NCBI RefSeq assembly: GCF_050873445.1
Contig: NZ_JBNMIU010000047.1
Location: 1 to 18,463, forward strand
DNA from: Acidaminococcus sp050873445
GTDB taxonomy: Bacteria; Bacillota; Negativicutes; Acidaminococcales; Acidaminococcaceae
Reading direction: 5' to 3'
Length of the DNA: 18,463 bases
The notes below the pieces were generated by a model. That model was not told the origin of the DNA and did not search any database. It worked only from the letters and a program-made list of their open reading frames with translations. This document shows positions 7,858 through 15,406 of this stretch, in pieces (position 1 is the stretch's first letter; every line of letters begins with the position of its first letter). The position numbers and the translations under genes were made by a program.

Positions 7858-8523
7858 ATGTTACACTTCCATTATATCCATCATTCGGCTTTCACCCTTT
7901 CGGACGGCAAAACCACGCTGCTGTTCGATCCCTATCTGGACGGCAATCCGGAAGGCTTGAAACCTTCTGATGTGAAGGCGGATGCAATCTTTGTGTCCCA
8001 TTACCACGGAGACCATCTGGGGTCCGCCTACGAAATCGCCAAAGCCAATGACGCTATGATCATCTCCACGGCGGAAATCGCCAATGATGCGGCCAGTTAC
8101 GGCCTGCGCTCCCATGCCATGCATCTGGGCGGTACCCACGCCTTTCCCTTCGGGCGGGTGCGCCTGACCCCGGCTTTCCACGGCAGCGGCATTGCAGGCG
8201 GCCATGCCTGTGGCTTCATCGTGGAATTCGGGGGTAAAACCGTCTACTTTGCCGGTGACACCAGCGTGTTCGGTGATATGGCCCTTTTATCCCGTCTGGA
8301 GAAAATCGACTATGCCCTGCTGCCCATCGGTGACAATTTTACCATGGGGCCCAAAGATGCCCGGATGGCCGCTGAACTTTTGCAGGTGCCCGTGGTGATT
8401 CCCATCCATTACAATACCTGGCCGATCATTGCCCAGGATCCGGAAGCCTTCAAGGCCGACGTGGAAGCTTCCACCCACTGCAAAGTGTGGGTGGTCAACC
8501 CGGGGAGCGCCGTAGAACTGTAG
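7858..8523 (+). CDS. UPF0173-family metal-dependent hydrolase (metallo-beta-lactamase fold)
   Basis: A 221-residue cytoplasmic enzyme of the YtkL/UPF0173 group. It has the metallo-beta-lactamase metal-binding motif SHYHGDH (H48, H50, D52, H53), a second metal ligand in FAGDTSVFGD, and the family signatures IGDNFTMGP and IPIHYNTWP near the C-terminus. The length is typical of the family (about 225). No signal peptide is present. The physiological substrate of the family is, to my knowledge, not firmly established, so only general hydrolase activity is claimed. It starts 25 bases after the addA stop with a strong site, and no terminator separates them, so it probably shares the addBA transcript. 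No hairpin is obvious after its stop, and the next gene has its own promoter. Confidence 0.9.
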   Translation: MLHFHYIHHSAFTLSDGKTTLLFDPYLDGNPEGLKPSDVKADAIFVSHYHGDHLGSAYEIAKANDAMIISTAEIANDAASYGLRSHAMHLGGTHAFPFGRVRLTPAFHGSGIAGGHACGFIVEFGGKTVYFAGDTSVFGDMALLSRLEKIDYALLPIGDNFTMGPKDARMAAELLQVPVVIPIHYNTWPIIAQDPEAFKADVEASTHCKVWVVNPGSAVEL

Positions 8524-8572
8524 AAACAATGCAAGGGAACCGTCCGATTCATTCCACTTTCAGCAACTTTCC

Positions 8573-8601
8573 TTTACAATACCCCTGAAGTAAAGTACAA
8601 T
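8573..8601 (+). promoter_or_regulatory. Near-consensus sigma-70/sigma-A promoter of the symporter gene
   Basis: TTTACA (8573-8578), exactly 17 bases, then TACAAT (8596-8601); each hexamer matches 5 of 6. The predicted transcript start is about 8608. That rules out the TTG at 8607 and leaves a leader of about 50 bases before the TTG at 8658. Confidence 0.75.
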
Positions 8602-8644
8602 GGAAATTGTTGAATTCCCGTAGAACCTTTATTAACTACTTTTT

Positions 8645-8649
8645 GGGGG
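8645..8649 (+). promoter_or_regulatory. Ribosome binding site for the symporter TTG start
   Basis: GGGGG (8645-8649, followed by T) lies 8 bases before TTG 8658. No ATG occurs in this frame near the beginning. A TTG at 8655 is the only close rival. Confidence 0.5.
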
Positions 8650-8657
8650 TAATTTTG

Positions 8658-10070
8658 TTGAATTGGTATCTGACGGTTATTATCGGGTATGCATTTTTAT
8701 TGATCCTGCTGGGCCATCTGGTGGGGAAGCACGTCAAGGGGGCGTCCGATTTCTTTGTGGGCGGCCGTTCCTTTGGTGCGGGACTGCTGTTCACCACGCT
8801 GATCGCGGCCAATTTGGGGGCCGGGTCCACGGTGGGCGTCACCGGGCTGGCCTATAAGTTCGGGGCCTCCAGCTGGTGGTGGATCGGCTGCAGCGGCCTG
8901 GGATCCCTGATCCTGGCCTACATCGTAGGGCCCGCTGTGTGGCGGGTGGCCCGCAGACACAACCTGTACACCATGGGGGATTATCTGGACCTGCGGTACG
9001 GACGTCCCTTCCGGGGCGTAACGTCCACCATGATGGCCATTGGCACCCTGGCCCTGTTTTCCGGTCAGCTGCTGGGCATCGCATGGATCCTGAACGTGGT
9101 GGCCGGCGTGGAGAAACTGTATGGGATCATCATCGCGGCAATGGTGGTGACATTGTATTTCTCAGCCGGGGGCATCAAGAGTGCGGCCATCGTGAATATC
9201 ATCGAACTGATCGTGATTTTATTGGGCTTCTGTGTGGCCACTCCCTTTGCCCTGCAGTATGTAGGGGGCTGGGAAGGACTCCAAACGGCCGTGGCGGCCC
9301 ACAAGGACGCTGTAGCCGCCGCAAGGTATTTCTCCTGGGACGGCATGGGAACTACGGCCATCCTGGGATATTTCCTGATGCTGACTCCGGCCTTCTGCAT
9401 CAGCCCGGGTCTGATCGGCAAGGTGTATGCGGCCAAAGATGAGAAAGCCGTACGCAGAGGGACGCTGTGGAACGGCATCGTGCAGCTGCTGTTCGCCTTT
9501 CTGCCCACCATCATCGGCATGTGCGCCTATGCGGCGTTCCCCGACCTGGGCAACCAGGAATTCGCCCTGCCCAAGGCCATGAAGGAAATGATGCCTTTCG
9601 GCATTTCGGCCCTGGCTCTGGCGGCCATCTTCGCCGCCGAAGTGAGTACCTGTGATACGGTGCTGTACATGCTGGCTACCAGCCTTTCCAAGGACCTGTA
9701 CCAGACTTTCTTCCGTCCGGATCTGAATGATGCGGGATTGCTGAAAGTGAGCCAGAAACTGACCGTGGTCTGCGGCATCCTGGGCATCTTCATCGCCTAT
9801 TATATGGCCAACATCATCACAGCCCTGGCTATTTTTTACAGCCTGATGACCGTGTCCCTGGCTGCTCCGTTCCTGTTCGGCCTGTTCGATAAGAAGGCAT
9901 CTACCAAAGGGGCATTTGCCTCCGCCGTCATCGGTGTGGCTGTGGTGCTGGGGCTGAAGATCTTCAACGGCGGCAAAGGCATCGGCATCCTGAATGCCAC
10001 CAGCCTGGGTATCCTGGTAGCTGCAGTGATCATGCTGGTGAGCCTGTGGGTGGTACCGAAAAAAGAGTGA
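8658..10070 (+). CDS. Sodium:solute symporter family (SSS/SSF) transporter
   Basis: A polytopic inner-membrane protein of about 470 residues with a dozen or more hydrophobic segments, resembling the SSS family (PutP, PanF and relatives), which takes up small organic solutes with Na+. Diagnostic stretches are SDFFVGGRSFGAGL near the N-terminus, the unwound first core helix AANLGAGSTVGVTGLAY, and YTMGDYLDLRYG. The block AAEVSTCDTVLYMLATSLSKD corresponds to the eighth core helix, and its Ser-Thr pair is the usual Na+ site position. The substrate cannot be read from sequence. The start is assigned to TTG 8658 on the basis of the promoter and ribosome site; the frame is open to TTG 8607. It is transcribed alone from its own promoter, with a GC-rich hairpin after the stop. 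Confidence 0.9.
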   Translation: MNWYLTVIIGYAFLLILLGHLVGKHVKGASDFFVGGRSFGAGLLFTTLIAANLGAGSTVGVTGLAYKFGASSWWWIGCSGLGSLILAYIVGPAVWRVARRHNLYTMGDYLDLRYGRPFRGVTSTMMAIGTLALFSGQLLGIAWILNVVAGVEKLYGIIIAAMVVTLYFSAGGIKSAAIVNIIELIVILLGFCVATPFALQYVGGWEGLQTAVAAHKDAVAAARYFSWDGMGTTAILGYFLMLTPAFCISPGLIGKVYAAKDEKAVRRGTLWNGIVQLLFAFLPTIIGMCAYAAFPDLGNQEFALPKAMKEMMPFGISALALAAIFAAEVSTCDTVLYMLATSLSKDLYQTFFRPDLNDAGLLKVSQKLTVVCGILGIFIAYYMANIITALAIFYSLMTVSLAAPFLFGLFDKKASTKGAFASAVIGVAVVLGLKIFNGGKGIGILNATSLGILVAAVIMLVSLWVVPKKE

Positions 10071-10072
10071 TT

Positions 10073-10104
10073 GGCAGGGGCGCACCAGTGGGGGCGCCCC
10101 TGCC
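10073..10104 (+). terminator. GC-rich hairpin after the symporter gene
   Basis: GGCAGGGGCGC (10073-10083) pairs perfectly over 11 bases with GCGCCCCTGCC (10094-10104), with a 10-base loop. It starts two bases after the stop codon. The following sequence ATTTCC is only weakly T-rich, so termination may be partial and some read-through into the downstream operon is possible. Confidence 0.6.
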
Positions 10105-10161
10105 ATTTCCTGAAAATACCCACTGTACACTGAAATTTTTTTTCTTAGGAGTATACAACCA

Positions 10162-11391
10162 TTGAAAACCAACCAGAAACGTTTCCTGCTGGGGCTTTTT
10201 ACGGCGGCTGTACTGCTGCCGGGTTCTGTATCCGCAGCTCCTTCAAAGGCCGTCATGGCACCCAGAGCTTCTGCCGTGGAACCGGTTTCCCTGGATGAGG
10301 ACGAACCCGCTGCCGGTACCAAACCGGCCCGGGTGAAGGCGGCCAAAGTCCATAAGGAACACCGGAAACAGCAGGAAACCATGGAGAAAACTGAACAAAC
10401 TGACCGGAACGTCACCAATGGCAGCAAAAGCTTCCTGGAACGGCTGCGGGATACGCTCCGGGGCCATTCCGATACAGAATCCCCGGCAGAAACCAAACTG
10501 GAAGCGAAGCCGGCCACGCTGGAAAAAACTGCCAAACCGGAAAAGTCTCCCAGAGCGGAGAAACCGTCCAAACCGGCCAAAGAAAAACCGGTGAAACCGG
10601 AAAAACAGGCTCCGTCTGTGGATGATTCCAAACTGGGGCCGGCGGATCCGGACAGCCTGGTGATCCGCAAGGGCATGATTTCCGTCACCGGTGAAAAAAT
10701 GCAGCTGCCGGCCTATTACAATCCGGACAAGTTGCTGAAACTGGAAAACCAGGATAAGGTGGTGGAGGATCCCAGCCTGAAGATCATCGTGAATGCTCTG
10801 ACCACTACGGCAAAACTGTGGAACCTGCCGGCCAATTACCAGCAGGAACCCATCGCCGGTCCCGGAGAAGTTACCCGGGATCAGGCCGTGATCCTGCTGC
10901 GGCGTTTCAATCAGAACCTGCCCATCAAGGCCACTCCGGAACAGATCGTGGATCTGTATTATCAGGAAGCCAGCCGGGAAGGACTGCGCTGGGACGTGGT
11001 ATTCTGTCAGGCCCTGCTGGAAACCGGGTTCTTCCGCTTCGGCGGTACCGTGGTTCCCGAGCAGAACAATTTCTGCGGCCTGGGCACCACCAGCGCCTCC
11101 GTGCGGGGGGCCTATTTTGCTACGCCCCGGGACGGGGTGCGGGCCCATGTGCAGCATCTGATGGCCTATACTACTGCCCGGCTTCCCCAGACCCCAGTGA
11201 TCGATCCCCGGTACTATCTGGTCTATAAACCAAAGCTGCAGAACCGCAGCTTTTTCACCTGCTGGTCCCAGCTGAACGGCAAATGGGCCACGGGCAGTTA
11301 CTATGCGGAAAAGATCCTGAACCTGCATGAACAGATGAAACAGATCGTTGCCATCAGCGGCACCGATTGGGATGGAGGCCTTTTGAAATGA
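10162..11391 (+). CDS. Exported glucosaminidase-domain (Bax/FlgJ-like) peptidoglycan hydrolase
   Basis: A 409-residue secreted protein. Residues 1-25 form a signal peptide (KRFLLGLFTAAVLLPGSVSA, likely cut after VSA). Residues about 45-155 are a low-complexity Lys/Pro/Glu/Ala-rich linker with repeats such as EKPSKPAKEKPVKPEK. The C-terminal domain (about 255-400) resembles the glucosaminidase family: ATPEQIVDLYYQEASREGL, then WDVVFCQALLETGFF with the expected catalytic glutamate E287, then NNFCGLGT and DGVRAHVQHLMAY. It probably cleaves N-acetylglucosaminyl bonds in peptidoglycan. The start is TTG with TAGGAG 10 bases upstream; no ATG is nearby. Its stop overlaps the trmL start (ATGA), placing it first in the long operon. 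Only a weak -10-like TACACT at 10126-10131 was seen as a promoter. Confidence 0.85.
   Translation: MKTNQKRFLLGLFTAAVLLPGSVSAAPSKAVMAPRASAVEPVSLDEDEPAAGTKPARVKAAKVHKEHRKQQETMEKTEQTDRNVTNGSKSFLERLRDTLRGHSDTESPAETKLEAKPATLEKTAKPEKSPRAEKPSKPAKEKPVKPEKQAPSVDDSKLGPADPDSLVIRKGMISVTGEKMQLPAYYNPDKLLKLENQDKVVEDPSLKIIVNALTTTAKLWNLPANYQQEPIAGPGEVTRDQAVILLRRFNQNLPIKATPEQIVDLYYQEASREGLRWDVVFCQALLETGFFRFGGTVVPEQNNFCGLGTTSASVRGAYFATPRDGVRAHVQHLMAYTTARLPQTPVIDPRYYLVYKPKLQNRSFFTCWSQLNGKWATGSYYAEKILNLHEQMKQIVAISGTDWDGGLLK
11374..11378 (+). promoter_or_regulatory. Ribosome binding site for trmL inside the preceding gene
   Basis: GGAGG lies 9 bases before ATG 11388. This favours 11388 over the adjacent ATG at 11391 (12 bases away) and gives a 4-base overlap with the upstream stop. 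Confidence 0.6.
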
Positions 11392-11858
11392 TGCATGTTG
11401 TACTGGTAGAACCGGAAATCCCCGGCAACACCGGAAACATCGCCCGCCTGTGTGCGGCCACCGGAGCTTCGCTGCATCTGGTGCGTCCCCTGGGTTTCTC
11501 AGTGGACGATAAATACCTGAAACGGGCCGGGCTGGATTACTGGCACCTGGTGGATGTCCATTACTATGATTCGGTAGAGGAAGTGCTGGCCGAATTTCCG
11601 GATCATCCCCGGTTCCTTTTGACCACCCACGCCCACAAATCTTACAGCCGGGTCCATTACGGCCCGGATTCCCTGCTGATTTTCGGCAAGGAAAGCGCCG
11701 GGCTGCCGGAATCCTTCCGCAGTGCCCATGAGGATGAGTGTGTACGCATCCCCATGATCAGCGAAGCCCGGTCTCTGAATCTGGCCAACTCGGTAGCCAT
11801 TGTGCTGTACGAAGCCTTACGACAGAATGATTTTGATCTCCAGGAGGGAACCATATGA
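11388..11858 (+). CDS. trmL: tRNA (cytidine/uridine-34-2'-O)-methyltransferase TrmL
   Basis: A 156-residue SPOUT-class methyltransferase that uses S-adenosylmethionine to 2'-O-methylate the wobble base of certain leucine tRNAs. The three SpoU motifs are present: motif 1 in PEIPGNTGNIARLCAATG, motif 2 in LLIFGKESAGLP, and motif 3 in IPMISEARSLNLANSVAIV. These form the trefoil-knot cofactor site. Length and the absence of an RNA-binding extension match TrmL (YibK) rather than the longer TrmH or RlmB. The start overlaps the previous stop by 4 bases, and its own TGA overlaps the next ATG by 4 bases, so it is translationally coupled on both sides. Confidence 0.92.
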   Translation: MMHVVLVEPEIPGNTGNIARLCAATGASLHLVRPLGFSVDDKYLKRAGLDYWHLVDVHYYDSVEEVLAEFPDHPRFLLTTHAHKSYSRVHYGPDSLLIFGKESAGLPESFRSAHEDECVRIPMISEARSLNLANSVAIVLYEALRQNDFDLQEGTI

Positions 11859-12217
11859 TCTGCATTAAGGAATTCGAGTTCGATGCGGCCCACTATCTGC
11901 CCAATTATCACGGCAAATGCGAGCATCTCCATGGACACACCTATAAACTGGTGGTAAAAGTGGAAGGCCGTCCCGATGAAGAGGGTATGGTATTGGATTT
12001 TGTCCAGTTCAAACATACAGTGAACGAGCTGGTGGTGGATAAACTGGATCACCACTGCCTGAACGATATCCTGCCCAACCCGTCGGCGGAAAACATTGCC
12101 GTATGGGTGTGGAAGCAGCTCCATGACGTATTGCATGGGCCCAACTACGCCCTGTACGAGGTCCAGGTATGGGAAACGAAGACCAGCGGCATCGTGTACA
12201 GAGGTGAAGTATGCTGA
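11855..12217 (+). CDS. 6-pyruvoyl-tetrahydropterin synthase family enzyme, QueD / PTPS-III type
   Basis: A 120-residue tunnel-fold enzyme (COG0720). Zinc ligands are H13 (FDAAHYL), H26 and H28. The active-site loop reads C22-E23-H-L-H26-G-H28, so both the cysteine used by QueD (CxxxHGH) and the glutamate associated with PTPS-III (ExxHGH) are present. D65 and H66 (LDHHCLN), E79-N80 and E107 complete the usual set. QueD makes 6-carboxytetrahydropterin for queuosine; PTPS-III converts dihydroneopterin triphosphate directly to 6-hydroxymethyl-dihydropterin and replaces FolB. Lying next to folE2, folP and folK with no folB, it is probably a folate enzyme here, perhaps with both activities. The gene overlaps trmL by 4 bases, and an AGGAGG site lies inside trmL. 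I leave the symbol blank because queD may be only half right. Confidence 0.88.
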   Translation: MICIKEFEFDAAHYLPNYHGKCEHLHGHTYKLVVKVEGRPDEEGMVLDFVQFKHTVNELVVDKLDHHCLNDILPNPSAENIAVWVWKQLHDVLHGPNYALYEVQVWETKTSGIVYRGEVC

Positions 12218-12978
12218 AAGACGTACAGGCCCAGAAAGATCAACGGAATATTGCCCTGAAACATGTGGGCATCAGGAATCTGCGCTGGCCCATCGTGCTG
12301 GCTGACCGGGAGAAGGGCACCCAGCCCACGGTGGCCACGGTGAGCCTGGCCGTGGATCTGCCACGGGAGCAGCGGGGGACCCACATGAGCCGGTTCGTAG
12401 AATGCCTGAAACAGGTGGGACCCATCCGTCCTTTTGAACTGGAACAGGTACTGGATGCATTGAAGCATAAGCTGGAAGCCCAAAAGGCCGTGCTGTGGTT
12501 CGACTGTCCCTATTTCATTACCAAGAAAGCCCCGGTGAGCGGCATCGAAAGCTATCTGGACGTGGACTGTCACTTCCGGGCGGAAAAAGGGGAGACTTTT
12601 TCCCTGGAGGTGGGTGTGGATGTTCCCATCCATACCCTGTGCCCTTGTTCCAAGGAAATCAGCAGGTATGGAGCTCACAACCAGCGGGCCTGGGCGAAGA
12701 TGCGTATCCGCAGCACCCGGCCTGTGTGGATCGAAGAACTGGTGGCTATGGCGGAGAAGGGGGCTTCCACACCTCTGTATTCCCTGCTGAAGCGGCCGGA
12801 CGAGAAATGCGTCACGGAGATGGCCTACGAAAATCCCAGGTTCGTAGAAGACGCCGTGCGGGAAATCGCCCTGCAGCTGGAGGCTGATGACCGTATCGAC
12901 TGGTATGAAGTCACTGTGGAAAGCGAAGAGAGTATCCATAATCACAACGCTTTTGCAACTGTAGAAAAAGAGGTGTAA
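12211..12978 (+). CDS. folE2: GTP cyclohydrolase FolE2 (type IB)
   Basis: A 255-residue enzyme that converts GTP to 7,8-dihydroneopterin triphosphate, the first step of folate and of 7-deazaguanine synthesis. It is the type IB form, unrelated in sequence to FolE. Signatures are RNIALKHVGIRNLRWPI near the N-terminus, RGTHMSRFVE, and the core VPIHTLCPCSKEISRYGAHN (C144 and C146; the family's catalytic cysteine is in this motif). The C-terminal IHNHNAFATV is also typical. The length is normal. The start overlaps the PTPS stop by 7 bases, with AGAGGTGA just upstream, so the two are coupled and act on consecutive pterins. FolE2 enzymes are less tied to zinc than FolE, and in some bacteria are Zur-regulated; no Zur site can be judged here because the gene is internal to the operon. 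Confidence 0.95.
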   Translation: MLKDVQAQKDQRNIALKHVGIRNLRWPIVLADREKGTQPTVATVSLAVDLPREQRGTHMSRFVECLKQVGPIRPFELEQVLDALKHKLEAQKAVLWFDCPYFITKKAPVSGIESYLDVDCHFRAEKGETFSLEVGVDVPIHTLCPCSKEISRYGAHNQRAWAKMRIRSTRPVWIEELVAMAEKGASTPLYSLLKRPDEKCVTEMAYENPRFVEDAVREIALQLEADDRIDWYEVTVESEESIHNHNAFATVEKEV

Positions 12979-12982
12979 TGCC

Positions 12983-14179
12983 ATGTATCTGTCCATTCCC
13001 GCAGCGCGGATCCGTTTTGAAATGGAAAAAATGGATGTCCATCCCGTGGGCATCGAACTGATGGCTCCTAAGGCCGATGTGCAGCCTCTGAAGCTGTTCA
13101 AGGTGCGCACTCCGGCAGCCAACATCATCAAACAGGAAATGCTGGCTCTTGACGGGGACTGTGTGACGCCCCGGGATGTGGTGAACGGGGCCCTGGCCGA
13201 AGCAGATATCATCCTTCTGGGGAACGTCCGGCAGTATCGGCTGCTCATCAAAAAACTGGCCACCATGGCCAACTGGTTCGGTATCCAGAAAGTGATGGAT
13301 GATCTGTGGGAATTCCTGCAGAAGCAGGAACCGGTGACTGTGCTGGCTGACGGCCGGAAGCTGACGTATGAGAAGCTGCGGGTCATGGGCATCTTGAACG
13401 TAACACCGGATTCCTTCTATGCCGGCAGCCGGATCAGCGGGGAAAAAGCCCTGCTGGAACGGGCCGGGGATATGCTCCAGGAGGGGGCGGACCTGCTGGA
13501 CATCGGCGGGGAATCCACCCGGCCGGGAGCCGACCCTGTTTCTCCTGAAGAGGAAATCCGCAGAGTAACCGGGGCCCTGAAGCTGCTGCGGAAAGAATTC
13601 CCCAAGGCCGTCCTCAGCGTGGACACGTACCATGCGGATACAGCGGAAGCAGCGCTGGAGGCTGGGGCGGATATCATCAACGATGTAACTGCAGGTACCG
13701 GCGACGGGAACATGCTGAACGTGGCAGGCCGGGCCAAGGCACCGATGGTGCTCATGCATATGCGGGGTACGCCCAAGACCATGGTCACGGCAGAAAATAA
13801 ACAGTATCATAATGTCGTGGGCGATGTGGCCCAGTACCTGCTGGACCGGGTGGATGCCTGCGCCGCCGTGGGGCTGGGGAAGGACAAGCTGATCCTGGAT
13901 CCGGGCCTGGGCTTTGCCAAGGACGTGCAGGGCAACCTGGCTCTGTGCAACGGCCTGGCGGAACTGACAGGCCATGGCATGCCGGTGCTTCTGGCCGGCA
14001 GCCGCAAAGGGTTCATCGGGGAAGTGCTGGGCGGACTGCCTGCCAGTAATCGTCTGGAAGGCACCATGGCGCTCTCTGCCTGCGCCGTGTACGCCGGGGC
14101 CCAGCTGGTCCGGGTCCATGACGTGAAGCAGAATGTGCGGCTCATCCGCATGCTGGAGGCGATCCGGGCATGCCAGTAG
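12983..14179 (+). CDS. folP: Dihydropteroate synthase with an N-terminal extension
   Basis: A 398-residue protein. From about residue 132 it is a full dihydropteroate synthase, the sulfonamide target that joins 6-hydroxymethyl-dihydropterin diphosphate to p-aminobenzoate. Motifs in order are VMGILNVTPDSF, LLDIGGESTRPGADP, VLSVDTYHADTAE, ADIINDVTAG, MVLMHMRGTPKTM, LILDPGLGFAKD, VLLAGSRKGFIGE and a terminal RVHDV. The first 130 or so residues are an extra domain (HPVGIELMAPKAD, RTPAANIIKQEMLALDGD, EADIILLGNVRQYRLLIKKL) missing from the roughly 280-residue E. coli enzyme. From memory, similar long forms occur in other Firmicutes; the function of the extension is unknown to me. The start ATG follows AGAGGTG by 7 bases and lies 4 bases after folE2. 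The end overlaps folK by 10 bases. Confidence 0.95.
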   Translation: MYLSIPAARIRFEMEKMDVHPVGIELMAPKADVQPLKLFKVRTPAANIIKQEMLALDGDCVTPRDVVNGALAEADIILLGNVRQYRLLIKKLATMANWFGIQKVMDDLWEFLQKQEPVTVLADGRKLTYEKLRVMGILNVTPDSFYAGSRISGEKALLERAGDMLQEGADLLDIGGESTRPGADPVSPEEEIRRVTGALKLLRKEFPKAVLSVDTYHADTAEAALEAGADIINDVTAGTGDGNMLNVAGRAKAPMVLMHMRGTPKTMVTAENKQYHNVVGDVAQYLLDRVDACAAVGLGKDKLILDPGLGFAKDVQGNLALCNGLAELTGHGMPVLLAGSRKGFIGEVLGGLPASNRLEGTMALSACAVYAGAQLVRVHDVKQNVRLIRMLEAIRACQ

Positions 14180-14661
14180 CTTACATTGCCCTGGGCAGCA
14201 ACCTGGGAGATAAGGAACAGAATCTGAAGCAGGCCCTGGAGCGGCTCCAGATGCACGGGATGCGGGTAATGGCCGTATCCCCCTGGATTACCACGGAACC
14301 CTACGGGGTGACGGATCAGCCCGACTTTTTGAACGGAGCGGCCAAAGTGGAGTGGGACGGCGATGCCGAAAGCCTGCTCCATACGCTGCTGGGGGTGGAA
14401 CAGGAAATGGGACGTCAGCGGAAACGCCACTGGGGTGAGCGGAACATCGATCTGGATCTGCTGTTCTTTGGCGATCAGGTCCTCCATACCGACGACCTGA
14501 ACCTGCCCCATCCCGACATGGCCAACCGGAGCTTCGTGCTGGAGCCCCTGTGTGCCGTCGGGCAGGACGTGGTCCATCCGGTGCTGAAAAAAACCGTACG
14601 GGAGCTGTGGCAGGCGCTCCGGGAAAAAGAACGAAAAACAAAACAGGAAAGCAGGGAATAG
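14170..14661 (+). CDS. folK: 6-hydroxymethyl-7,8-dihydropterin pyrophosphokinase (HPPK)
   Basis: A 163-residue kinase that transfers pyrophosphate from ATP to 6-hydroxymethyl-dihydropterin, producing the FolP substrate. Family features are ALGSNLGDKEQNL at the N-terminus, QPDFLNGAAKVEW, VEQEMGRQRKRHWGERNIDLDLL (ATP and Mg binding, with the paired aspartates), and LPHPDMANRSFVLEPL. Length is typical. The start ATG overlaps the end of folP by 10 bases, with GGAGG 10 bases upstream. In many bacteria folB sits between or is fused to folP and folK; here none is present, which ties this gene to the upstream PTPS homologue as the likely source of its substrate. Confidence 0.95.
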   Translation: MPVAYIALGSNLGDKEQNLKQALERLQMHGMRVMAVSPWITTEPYGVTDQPDFLNGAAKVEWDGDAESLLHTLLGVEQEMGRQRKRHWGERNIDLDLLFFGDQVLHTDDLNLPHPDMANRSFVLEPLCAVGQDVVHPVLKKTVRELWQALREKERKTKQESRE

Positions 14662-14664
14662 AAC

Positions 14665-15390
14665 ATGCGAGATCGTTTGAAGACAGGGATAGTCCTGGTT
14701 CTTCTCTATACCATTTTATTTGCCATTTCAGAATTCGTACAGATCGTACCGGGGCTGAGCGGCCTGCGGCTGGCAGGTATGCTCTCCGTACCCTACGGGC
14801 TGATCTTCGGCCGGCTGGGAGCCATTTCTGCGGCCCTGGGTGCGGCCCTGGGCATGCTGGTCACCGGGGGCAACTCCAATTTCATCCCCATCGAACTTTT
14901 GGGTGCCCTTTTGGCAGCTTATCTGCCCTTCCGGGTATGGCAGGGCATGCGCAGTCCCCAGGAACCCTATCTGTGCGTGGAAGATGAACGGACCGGCATG
15001 ATGTACTTTGTGCTGAGTGTGATCGGCACCGTGCCTCTGGCCGTGTTTCCGGCAGTGGGCGGCGACCTGTACAAGATCGTACCCTTTCCGGCTTCTTATC
15101 CGAAGATTTTCCTGGCCAGCCTGGTGTGTACTGTGATCGGCGGATTTATCGTGTATCTGTTTGCGGCTCCCCGTATGTTCCGGGGCGTCGGGGAAGCTCT
15201 GTGGAACCGGATCAGGGACTCCAAGGGCACTACCCGGAACCTGGCTGTGGCCATGATCCGGATTACCTTTACGGGAGGTTTTGTGGGCCTGGGACTGGCC
15301 TTCATCTTCCCCAATGAATTCGAACTGATCATTGTGGAATACGTGATGGGCATCTTTGCAGCCATCCTGTTCATCCTGACAGCTGTGTAA
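14665..15390 (+). CDS. Polytopic membrane protein of unknown function
   Basis: A 241-residue protein with about seven or eight hydrophobic segments: residues 8-26, 33-50, 52-66, 73-92, 114-132, 148-170, 196-215 and 220-240. A Gly/Ala-rich section (GLIFGRLGAISAALGAALGM, followed by a Gly-Asn-Ser loop at 68-72) resembles the packing seen in small substrate-binding membrane components (ECF S-type) or MASE-type sensor domains, but I cannot place it in either. The central cytoplasmic or external loop (about 96-113) carries acidic and basic residues. It starts 3 bases after folK with a GCAGGGA site and ends 16 bases before the glycosyltransferase gene. Partnership with that enzyme in envelope glycan export or precursor supply is a guess from position. 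Confidence 0.7.
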   Translation: MRDRLKTGIVLVLLYTILFAISEFVQIVPGLSGLRLAGMLSVPYGLIFGRLGAISAALGAALGMLVTGGNSNFIPIELLGALLAAYLPFRVWQGMRSPQEPYLCVEDERTGMMYFVLSVIGTVPLAVFPAVGGDLYKIVPFPASYPKIFLASLVCTVIGGFIVYLFAAPRMFRGVGEALWNRIRDSKGTTRNLAVAMIRITFTGGFVGLGLAFIFPNEFELIIVEYVMGIFAAILFILTAV

Positions 15391-15406
15391 CTTGTAAGAG
15401 GGAATT

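Noticed and set aside
10105..10161. A possible tetrahydrofolate riboswitch before the folate-containing operon
   Set aside because: Only 57 bases separate the hairpin from the first start, too short for a riboswitch aptamer, and the folate genes are internal to the operon.
9219..10688. A 489-codon open frame on the minus strand
   Set aside because: It spans the symporter gene, its terminator and part of the next gene, and its composition changes abruptly. It is a by-product of GC-rich codon bias.
12145..14119. Minus-strand frames of about 400 codons opposite folE2 and folP
   Set aside because: Both opposite genes have complete family motifs; the antisense translations do not resemble proteins.
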